A stretch of 64,000 nucleotides of DNA from Thermoplasmata archaeon (GTDB lineage: Archaea > Thermoplasmatota > Thermoplasmata > Sysuiplasmatales > Sysuiplasmataceae): the NCBI GenBank assembly GCA_021806165.1, contig JAJZXY010000013.1, forward strand, positions 1 through 64,000, in the 5' to 3' direction. Made by a program: the position numbers and the translations under genes. Each line of letters opens with the position of its first letter. Positions within the stretch are counted from its first letter, which is position 1. This document shows positions 58,167 to 64,000 of this stretch, in pieces. The notes below the pieces were generated by a model that did not search any database, was not told where the DNA came from, and saw nothing but the letters and a program-made list of their open reading frames with translations.

Positions 58167-60605
58167 TCATACTGTCACGAATACTCCTGTCAGTATTATC
58201 CCTGCAAGTGCAATCAGTACCCAGAAGTAGAAGAGGGAGCTGATGCTTGCGCTGACGGTTCCGCTCGAATGTTTGCCGCCAATCGCCTTGACAATGAAGA
58301 AGAGCATGACAGCGATGGCTGCTATGATGTGTGCAAGGTGTATTATCCCGCCGTCGTAGAATGCGGACAGGTAGACGCTTCCGCTCATTGCCGAGAAGCC
58401 GCTGCCTGCAGCAGCAAGCTGCGACCAGTCGGAAAGTGTAGCGCCAATGTAAATCAGTGCGAATATGAAAGTCAGTGAAAGGCCGCTGATTACAGCATCC
58501 CTGTTGCCGTTCCTGGAACCGCGGGCTGCAGCGTACATGCTGAAAATACTCCCGGCGAGCACAACTGCAGATACTGCGAAATTGGGGAACTTTTCGATAG
58601 GGTCTCCAGTTGAAAGTCCGAAGAGTGGTCCCTGCCAGACAAGGAACATGGTCGAGGCAAACAGTGTAATGAAAATGAATACATCACCAGTCAGGAATAC
58701 CCACATGCCCATCCTCCTGCTGTCCATATTCCTGAAAGGCCATGTCTCCTTGTTGGGATCGTTTTCCTTTTCCACAGTCGGAAACGCGTCATGGTAGTCG
58801 TCTATCATCCAGCCAAGCGCTGCTATGACGAACACCATCAGCCCTATGGCCATTACCCAGTCGGTCAGACCTTCGATATACATGGCAAGTCCGAGCAGTG
58901 CGAGAAATGTTCCCAGGGATATAGTAAAGGGCCAGGGTGACAGGTGAGCACCGGGCGCATGCGCATGAGTCTCTGCTCCGGAAGCTCCTTCAACGGGCGG
59001 AATAACCATGAGGACACTGCCCTTGACAATTGGTGTTCCTTCGAAGTTGAACTCAGGGGGAGGAGAAGGTATGAGCCACTCGTATGACCATGCTCCCCAT
59101 GGGTTGTCTCCCGCGACCGGTCCCTTGGCCAGCGAATATGCCATGTTGATTATCAGGAAGAGCTGCGAGAAACCGAAGATGAAGGCTCCTATTGTCGCAA
59201 TCTGGTTTGGAAGTGTCCAACCCATGCCTGATGGGTATGTGTAGTACCTCCTTGGCATGTCGAACAGTATGAACATCGGGAAATAGAGAAGATTGAGCCC
59301 TATGAATGAGCTTGCAAAATGAATCTTGCCTAACCGCTCGTTGTACATTTTGCCGGTCATCTTGGGGAACCAGAAATAGAGTCCTGAATATATGCCGAAC
59401 AATATAGTCCCTGCGAATATGTAGTGGAAGTGGCCAACAACCCAGTAGTTGCCGTTGAGACCTGAATCAAGGGCTATAGAAGCAAGGAATATCCCGCTTG
59501 CTCCGCCGATGATGAATGCTATCACGCCGCCGACAGTGAAGAGGGCCGGTGTTTCGGGTCTGAATGTGCCATCTATCTTGGTCATCAGCTCACCTAGCAC
59601 CAGAACGCCGGCCGGTATTCCTATAGCCATAGTGTTTATGTTCGCTATCGTGAGCCAGAAGATGTTGGTGTCTGTCATGAACATGTGGTGCATGTACACG
59701 GTAAGGCTGAGCAGTGTTTCAACTGCGAATGCACCTATCATCATCTTCTTGGTGTATACTGGCATTCCAGAGAAATGGCTCGACACATCATACATCATGC
59801 CGAGAGCCGGAAGGAAAACAATGTAGACCTCCGGATGACCGAAGAACCAGAAGAGCTGCTGCCAGAGCAGAGCGCCTCCGGCACTGGATACCAGCACGGT
59901 GGAGCCGAGAACCCTGCCTGCAAAGAGCAGGACAAGATCGGTGGCAACAACGGGGAAGGCCATCCACATCATCATAATGGTGAACATTATGGAGATCGTG
60001 AACATAGGCAGATCCAGCCACTTGTACCCTTTGGCCCTTTTCAGTGCAATTGTAGCAGCAAAGTTTGCGGTACTGACAATTACCGAAGAGCTTAGAACAA
60101 TAAGAGCGAGAATGGCCGCATTCTCACCGTACGAAGGCGAGAACTGCACACCGTTTAGCGGCTGGTATATGTACCAGCCACCAGCAATGTTGCCACCCGT
60201 GAAGAAATAGCCGCTTATGAACAGGGCGGCAGAAAAAGCATAAAGCCAGTAGCTGAGTGCGTTAAGCCTCGGGAAGGCCATATCCTTTGCGCCAATCTGT
60301 ATGGGCACAATGTAATTCGCAAAGGCAAACGCAAATGCGCTGATGAAGAAAAAGACCATCAGCAGTCCGTGCGTGGTGACGAACTGGTTGTAATAGTAGC
60401 TGTTGAGGAAGTTGTTCTCAGGGTAGAACAGCTGGGTCCTCATAGCCAGCGCCAGGGACCCCGCTATGAAAAAGACGACAAGGGAGGTGACGAGGTAGAG
60501 TATTCCTATATCCTTGTGATTGGTGGTGAAAAGCCACTTCTTCACGGGGTTCACAGTCCCGAATTCAGTCTTTTCTTTTCGCCCATATCCCATCAATTTT
60601 TTCAC
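58167..60605 (-). CDS. coxA: Cytochrome c oxidase, fused subunits I and III
   Basis: Heme-copper oxidase that reduces oxygen to water. The first about 520 residues are subunit I: HGLLMVFFF (heme a His), FGHPEVYIVFLPALG (CuB His linked to Tyr; Glu of the A1-type channel), HHMFMTD (CuB His pair) and GHFHYIFAG (heme a3). The last about 250 are subunit III, with MGMWVFLTGDVFIF and IIHLAHIIAAIAV. A linker with two extra helices joins them. 812 residues. Start GTG 60605; ATG 60593 is possible. A TATA-like TTCTATATC is near 60675. Confidence 0.95.
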   Translation of the reverse strand: MKKLMGYGRKEKTEFGTVNPVKKWLFTTNHKDIGILYLVTSLVVFFIAGSLALAMRTQLFYPENNFLNSYYYNQFVTTHGLLMVFFFISAFAFAFANYIVPIQIGAKDMAFPRLNALSYWLYAFSAALFISGYFFTGGNIAGGWYIYQPLNGVQFSPSYGENAAILALIVLSSSVIVSTANFAATIALKRAKGYKWLDLPMFTISIMFTIMMMWMAFPVVATDLVLLFAGRVLGSTVLVSSAGGALLWQQLFWFFGHPEVYIVFLPALGMMYDVSSHFSGMPVYTKKMMIGAFAVETLLSLTVYMHHMFMTDTNIFWLTIANINTMAIGIPAGVLVLGELMTKIDGTFRPETPALFTVGGVIAFIIGGASGIFLASIALDSGLNGNYWVVGHFHYIFAGTILFGIYSGLYFWFPKMTGKMYNERLGKIHFASSFIGLNLLYFPMFILFDMPRRYYTYPSGMGWTLPNQIATIGAFIFGFSQLFLIINMAYSLAKGPVAGDNPWGAWSYEWLIPSPPPEFNFEGTPIVKGSVLMVIPPVEGASGAETHAHAPGAHLSPWPFTISLGTFLALLGLAMYIEGLTDWVMAIGLMVFVIAALGWMIDDYHDAFPTVEKENDPNKETWPFRNMDSRRMGMWVFLTGDVFIFITLFASTMFLVWQGPLFGLSTGDPIEKFPNFAVSAVVLAGSIFSMYAAARGSRNGNRDAVISGLSLTFIFALIYIGATLSDWSQLAAAGSGFSAMSGSVYLSAFYDGGIIHLAHIIAAIAVMLFFIVKAIGGKHSSGTVSASISSLFYFWVLIALAGIILTGVFVTV

Positions 60606-60702
60606 TACCCCTCAGACCTAACCGATCAACGGTTCTTCGGATATCAAACAACTGGTTGCTGCCTTCAAACACGATATAGAATAAAAAGCTTATGAAATGC
60701 CC
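60606..60702. other. Upstream region of the oxidase operon, next to the IS element
   Basis: Contains the likely oxidase promoter (TTTTATTCTATATC on the minus strand near 60675-60690) and the putative left target repeat GAAATGCCC (60694-60702). The insertion lies immediately upstream of the promoter. Confidence 0.5.
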
Positions 60703-60730
60703 CATAGTGGGACACAAGTCCACTATCCGG
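60703..60730. repeat. Left terminal inverted repeat of the IS element
   Basis: Overlaps the end of the transposase gene. Itself nearly palindromic: ATAGTGG (60704-60710) and CCACTAT (60720-60726). Confidence 0.75.
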
Positions 60731-61655
60731 AAGTCATGTTGAACAGATTATGCCATGTGCCCTTGCACATCGCAGCTGTCCTGATCCTGTCCTCTCTCCT
60801 CTGCTTTATCCTCCATCCCGTTGTCCTCTTGTCTGCGGAGAACTGAGACTCCGAGTTCTCCCTCCTGTAGTATTCGGACAGGAACTCCATCGGCGCATCC
60901 ATGAGTCTGCCGGTGAGTTCCTTCCATGCAGGCGGTCCCCTGATTGTCGTGTTGCTTCTGGGTATTATGAACACCTTTGTTCCTTCAGAGAAGTCGTCCA
61001 GCGTGGACTGTGAGCCGTAATACCGGTCGAGGCGGATGCTCTCGACATCCCTCACCATGTTGTCGAGCATCCTGAGTGCATCGCGGTATGCATCCTTCTC
61101 AGACTTCATGCTCACGCCGTAGGCAACATAGAGATTGGTGCCCAGGTCGAGTATTGCGAATGCATATATGAAGAGTCTGTGGTCGGGATTTGTCTTTATG
61201 CAGTTACCATTCTCCCTCATCGAACGGTAGTGACGTGTGATCGACAGTGAGTAGCCGGTGCCGTCGCCGGTCAGATTGCCTCCTGCACCGGAGGCAAGGA
61301 GCACAAACATGTTGTGTATTATGAGCCTGACTGGCAGAGCGGAATATGCCCTTTCGACCGTTTTGTAGCATATGCCCATGTCTGTCAGCGGACCGAACAG
61401 CGACAGCAGTCCGGACATCTTCCTGTTGCTCAAACTGAATATCTCCTTGAGCAGCAGTATGACAGCCTTCTGCTCAGGCGTCACCTTCGGCGGCCTGCCC
61501 GTATGGTCGTCAGGAGAGAACAGTATCGATGACGCACTCTTAACTACAGAGCACAGTTCCGCTGCTGCATGCCTGATTCTCTGTTCGTATGACAGTTCAT
61601 ATGCACTCCAGTCTCTTCCGGTGTGCCTGGAGTACTGTTCCCTGTACTTCTTCAC
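60723..61655 (-). CDS. DDE transposase of the IS element
   Basis: 310 residues. Catalytic acids are visible as Asp in LTGDGTGYSLS, Asp in RLDRYYGSQS and Glu in RRENSESQFSADKR, followed by basic C-terminal helix. The start GTG 61655 gives MKKYREQY; a CTG at 61706 lies exactly where a leaderless transcript from the TTTATATTA box (61724-61732) would begin and would add 17 coiled residues. No frame break seen, so the element may be active. Confidence 0.85.
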   Translation of the reverse strand: MKKYREQYSRHTGRDWSAYELSYEQRIRHAAAELCSVVKSASSILFSPDDHTGRPPKVTPEQKAVILLLKEIFSLSNRKMSGLLSLFGPLTDMGICYKTVERAYSALPVRLIIHNMFVLLASGAGGNLTGDGTGYSLSITRHYRSMRENGNCIKTNPDHRLFIYAFAILDLGTNLYVAYGVSMKSEKDAYRDALRMLDNMVRDVESIRLDRYYGSQSTLDDFSEGTKVFIIPRSNTTIRGPPAWKELTGRLMDAPMEFLSEYYRRENSESQFSADKRTTGWRIKQRREDRIRTAAMCKGTWHNLFNMTSG

Positions 61656-61723
61656 AAGGAGATCGAATTCATTCTGAAACCGTTCGAACTGCTCGTTAGT
61701 CGGCAGAGTGGGTAATGGTAAAG

Positions 61724-61732
61724 TTTATATTA
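61724..61732 (-). promoter_or_regulatory. TATA box of the transposase
   Basis: Minus strand TAATATAAA; TSS near 61703-61706. Confidence 0.5.
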
Positions 61733-61772
61733 AGACAAATGTATACAAATGCTCAACAATAAATGTAAACCT

Positions 61773-61782
61773 GTTTAAATAC
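61773..61782 (+). promoter_or_regulatory. TATA box of the DUF2080 gene
   Basis: GTTTAAATAC, 20-29 nt before ATG 61802; predicts a leaderless mRNA. Confidence 0.6.
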
Positions 61783-61801
61783 GACTGGAAATATATTGCA
61801 C

Positions 61802-61966
61802 ATGCACTACAGGGAAGTTATCATCGACAATGAACATATCACGCTGAAAGACGAGGTAGAAACGTTCTTCCAGAAAAAGGTGACCGAGTTCAGCACATTG
61901 GCGAAGCTCGATGTGCCGAAGAAGTACATGGGGAAAAGGGCATATGTCGTCATACTGAAGGATTGA
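61802..61966 (+). CDS. DUF2080 family transposon-encoded protein
   Basis: 54 residues. The ending KKVTEFSTLAKLDVPKKYMG followed by KRAYVVIL is the DUF2080 signature, a small archaeal protein often found inside transposable elements. ATG 61802 is about 24 nt downstream of its TATA box. Stop 61964-61966 lies 2 nt before the right inverted repeat. Perhaps a transposition helper; function not known. Confidence 0.85.
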   Translation: MHYREVIIDNEHITLKDEVETFFQKKVTEFSTLAKLDVPKKYMGKRAYVVILKD

Positions 61967-61967
61967 A

Positions 61968-61995
61968 CTGATAATGGACCTATGTTCCACTTATG
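61968..61995. repeat. Right terminal inverted repeat of the IS element
   Basis: Reversed, this reads CATAAGTGGAACATAGGTCC and on, matching the left repeat at most positions with one gap. Confidence 0.75.
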
Positions 61996-62083
61996 GAAAT
62001 ACCCAGCCTCTGACTCCGAAATCCGTCATTTCCCGCACACTCAGGATCGAGGGAATATTTTGCCAGCCGGCCATGGTTGAAGG

Positions 62084-62092
62084 CTTTATACC
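62084..62092 (+). promoter_or_regulatory. TATA box of tatC
   Basis: CTTTATACC, 24-32 nt before ATG 62116; predicts a leaderless transcript. Confidence 0.6.
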
Positions 62093-62115
62093 CGGCATAA
62101 CTCTCCATATCCGGA

Positions 62116-62976
62116 ATGAGCTCCATTGATGACGCCTTTGGACAGTTCCTGAACAGCCCTCTATTCGCACATCTTCAGGAACTCGCTGCGAGACTGAGGA
62201 GGATTATAGCTTCTATATTTATATTTCTAGCCATATTTTTCATCTTCGGTCCGGGCTATATCAAGGTGCCCAGGACGGCACTAACACTTCCGTTCATTGG
62301 CCACGTTGTGATTACTCGTATACCGATCATTGTTCCCAGCTTCATAGACAGTTTCTCCAATGTGATCGTGCGTTTTCTCATATTCAGCGAACTTCCCCCC
62401 GGACTCACTGTAATCAATGTTGGCGCTTTCGATTCAGTCTACTCTTCGCTGCAGGTTTCCTTCCTCATAAGCGTGGTGGTTTCCATGCCTGTCATTCTCA
62501 CTCAGATGTGGAGATTCATCTCCCCTGGCCTGTATGAGCGGGAGAAGGACAACATCAGGTGGACACTTCCTCCTGCTGTCCTGCTGTTCATAGCGGGTGC
62601 GCTGTTTGCGTATTTCATAGTCATCCCGGTGCTGATGTACGTGGTCAAGCTGTACATCCTTTCCCTCGGTGTCCAGTCTTACCTGAGCATCAAGTCGTTC
62701 GTCACCATAGTTGTGGGATTCATGCTTGCATTCGGTGTATCTTTCGAGATGCCGATCGTGATGGTGACGCTGACCAGGTTTGGGTTCGTCGAGCCGCCAC
62801 TCTGGATTAAGAACTGGAGATATGGAGTGATAGGGTCGTTCATAATAGCTCTAATACTCTCTCCAGGGGTCACCGGTGGACTGATTGAGACTGTAATCGG
62901 TCTCACACTCTCCGGCCTCTACATAGTCGGCGCTCTTGTCTCGGCGAGGGTGGAAGTGAAGAAGAATCCCGCCTAG
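62116..62976 (+). CDS. tatC: Twin-arginine translocase subunit TatC
   Basis: Receptor subunit for folded proteins with RR signal peptides. HLQELAARLRRI near the N-terminus, MWRFISPGLYEREKDNIR between helices 2 and 3 (with the conserved Pro-Gly-Leu-Tyr-Glu) and AFGVSFEMPIVMV (conserved Glu) are seen. Six helices, 286 residues; the first outer loop is longer than usual. Convergent with tatA, about 110 bp away. Confidence 0.93.
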   Translation: MSSIDDAFGQFLNSPLFAHLQELAARLRRIIASIFIFLAIFFIFGPGYIKVPRTALTLPFIGHVVITRIPIIVPSFIDSFSNVIVRFLIFSELPPGLTVINVGAFDSVYSSLQVSFLISVVVSMPVILTQMWRFISPGLYEREKDNIRWTLPPAVLLFIAGALFAYFIVIPVLMYVVKLYILSLGVQSYLSIKSFVTIVVGFMLAFGVSFEMPIVMVTLTRFGFVEPPLWIKNWRYGVIGSFIIALILSPGVTGGLIETVIGLTLSGLYIVGALVSARVEVKKNPA

Positions 62977-62982
62977 GCAGGC

Positions 62983-62999
62983 GGAGGGCAAAAGCCTCC
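62983..62999 (+). terminator. Possible hairpin after tatC
   Basis: GGAGG-loop-CCTCC just beyond the tatC stop; no clear T tract, so only a candidate. Confidence 0.3.
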
Positions 63000-63085
63000 A
63001 GCAGGAAATGTATAAAATACGGAAATAGCGGCTGCCCCCAGACATCTTGCACTGTGTCAGTGTGCAGCCGCAGGGTATCGCAGTC

Positions 63086-63295
63086 TCACTTGGGCTCTGA
63101 TTTTGCAGGTGCAGCCTCGATCTTCGGAGCCTGCATCTCTTTCTCAATTTCTTTCTGAATCTCCATCTGACCACGCTTGAATTCGCCAGCGGCCCTCCCG
63201 AAAGACCTGAAAAACTCAGGTATCTTGTTTGCACCGCCAAAGAGCAGCAGCGCAACAATTCCCACAATCGCCCAGTCCCACATGTTGCCTATCAT
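63086..63295 (-). CDS. tatA: Twin-arginine translocase subunit TatA
   Basis: Pore-forming single-helix subunit. MWDWAIVGIVALLLFGGANK then IPEFFRSFGRAAGEFKRGQM is the family pattern: helix, FG hinge and amphipathic helix, followed by a charged tail. From ATG 63295 it has 69 residues; a GTG at 63304 is possible. A TATA-like ATATCTATAAAC lies near 63337-63348. One TatA-like gene is seen; no TatB. Confidence 0.93.
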   Translation of the reverse strand: MIGNMWDWAIVGIVALLLFGGANKIPEFFRSFGRAAGEFKRGQMEIQKEIEKEMQAPKIEAAPAKSEPK

Positions 63296-63429
63296 TTTAC
63301 ACACCCGTGGATAGTCTGAACCGCTCTAACCTTGTCATTGTTTATAGATATTTCTGATTTGCCTCTGCTCCTTTCGAAGAAACCAGCTAATTCGATGCGT
63401 TTGCGGCGCAACTTCGATTCTCTAAAAAT

Positions 63430-63438
63430 GTATATACC
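63430..63438 (+). promoter_or_regulatory. TATA box of the cupredoxin gene
   Basis: GTATATACC, 28-36 nt before the ATG at 63466; nearly leaderless. Confidence 0.6.
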
Positions 63439-63465
63439 AATTCGGGGAATACTCCCGCGGTAAAA

Positions 63466-64000
63466 ATGGCAAAGTCGGACGGGAAACGCGTGCAGGTTTC
63501 ACGCAAGGATGTTTATGAAATCAAGGTCGGTGACAGGGAAACTCTGCAGCTATCTGAAGAGGAAGCTGGAAGCCTTCTCCAGGGACTTCAGCAGGCTCTC
63601 GCACCTGAAGAAGCCGCGGCAGCCCCTGCAGCAGTTCCCGAGGTGATTGCTGCCCCCGCTTCAACATCCAGGGCAGCCCCTGCCGCGGAAGCGGCAAAGC
63701 CGTCCAGGTCCAAGACGTTCACGCCAAAGCAGCGCAGGAACCAGACGCTCGTGATGAGCGGTATTGTTGTTGTAGTTATAGCTGCTGCATTTGTTGGTTT
63801 CAATCTGACTTCCTCCACCGGGCCCTCGGGCCCCAAGCTTCCCCCTGCCGCACCTTACGAGCATTTCTCGGTGACAGGGGAGGGTGATATCACATATAAC
63901 GGCACAAGTCCTGGTCCTGCGATGATTGCACCCAATGATACCAATGTCTGGGTATCTTTCACAGTATCATCTTCCAGCAGCGTTTCCCACTCCTGGGTGC
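63466..64000 (+). CDS. Membrane-anchored cupredoxin (sulfocyanin-like), truncated by window end
   Basis: 178 residues are visible and the gene continues. Residues 1-48 form a small domain with VYEIKVGDRETLQLSEEEAG, 49-85 an Ala/Pro linker, about 95-113 one membrane helix (LVMSGIVVVVIAAAFVGF), then the start of a cupredoxin fold: YEHFSVTGEGDITYNG and, at the cut, VSHSWV, the position of the first copper His. Resembles sulfocyanin, an electron carrier from the bc-like complex to the oxidase. The remaining Cys, His and Met ligands are off the window. Confidence 0.78.
   Translation, partial: MAKSDGKRVQVSRKDVYEIKVGDRETLQLSEEEAGSLLQGLQQALAPEEAAAAPAAVPEVIAAPASTSRAAPAAEAAKPSRSKTFTPKQRRNQTLVMSGIVVVVIAAAFVGFNLTSSTGPSGPKLPPAAPYEHFSVTGEGDITYNGTSPGPAMIAPNDTNVWVSFTVSSSSSVSHSWV

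Larger units (their letters stand above)
60703..61995. mobile_element. Complete IS element of about 1.29 kb (ISA1214-like, ISNCY)
   Basis: Bounded by imperfect inverted repeats of about 27 bp: left CATAGTGGGACACAAGTCCA and, reversed, right CATAAGTGGAACATAGGTCC. It is flanked by GAAATGCCC (60694-60702) and GAAATACCC (61996-62004), an 8-of-9 match that looks like a target duplication. It holds a DDE transposase (leftward) and a DUF2080 gene (rightward) with divergent promoters between. The two-gene layout resembles the archaeal ISA1214 group; this attribution is from memory. Confidence 0.8.

Noticed and set aside
1-64000. CRISPR array or rRNA genes
   Set aside because: No regularly spaced repeats of 24-40 bp and no rRNA-like conserved segments were seen.

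Overview
The window looks like chromosomal DNA of an aerobic archaeon of the class Thermoplasmata (phylum Thermoplasmatota). The evidence for an archaeon is DNA polymerase D (DP2), an RNA polymerase subunit D of archaeal type, archaeal S13/S4/S11, PAC2, geranylgeranyl reductase and Bat-type and Lrp-type regulators. Many genes have TATA boxes about 25 bp before the start codon and little or no leader. The pairing of GAPN with an archaeal respiratory chain and a sulfocyanin-like copper protein resembles known Thermoplasmatales. Acidophily and the exact lineage are inference.

Layout. 1-310: the edge of an IS256-type element. 310-4303: GAPN, triosephosphate isomerase, an EVE protein and two tandem membrane paralogues. 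4477-12149: arginine biosynthesis (argC, argJ, argB, argD, an ACT regulator, argG, argH). 12163-15341: succinate dehydrogenase. 15479-19927: small metabolic and transport genes. 20003-30364: an 11-subunit-type complex I operon (nuoABCDHI, nuoJ in two pieces, nuoKLMN) with no NuoEFG. 30425-33008: rps13-rps4-rps11-rpoD. 33000-41660: HAD phosphatase, PolD large subunit, NOG1-type GTPase, Nudix hydrolase and an operon of three zinc-ribbon proteins. 41856-45059: an MDR oxidoreductase, geranylgeranyl reductase and prenyl synthase. 45265-52461: a frameshifted 2TM gene, a Bat-type regulator, a copper cassette (Lrp-TRASH regulator, small YHS protein, YHS-P1B ATPase), tRNA-Leu, a Na+/H+ antiporter. 52521-60605: heme O synthase, Tat-dependent Rieske protein, cytochrome b, and a heme-copper oxidase with a fused subunit I/III. 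60703-61995: a complete small insertion sequence. 62116-64000: TatC, TatA and the start of a membrane-anchored cupredoxin.

How the genes fit together. Complex I and succinate dehydrogenase feed the quinone pool, Rieske plus cytochrome b oxidise quinol, the cupredoxin is the likely electron shuttle, and the I/III-fused oxidase reduces oxygen. TatA/TatC can export the Rieske protein, which carries a twin-arginine motif, and the copper cassette would protect against, or balance, the copper needed by the oxidase and cupredoxin.

The most notable observations are: three likely non-standard start codons (CTG in nuoK, ACG in nuoL and ACG in the small YHS gene), each with a good Shine-Dalgarno match and homology support; a NuoI with four [4Fe-4S] motifs instead of two; an SdhB with a fused two-helix membrane anchor; a compact IS element with imperfect 27-bp ends and a DUF2080 passenger; a coupled three-gene zinc-ribbon operon with an operator-like palindrome at its TATA box; and a 1-kb gene-free gap between the convergent bc and oxidase genes.
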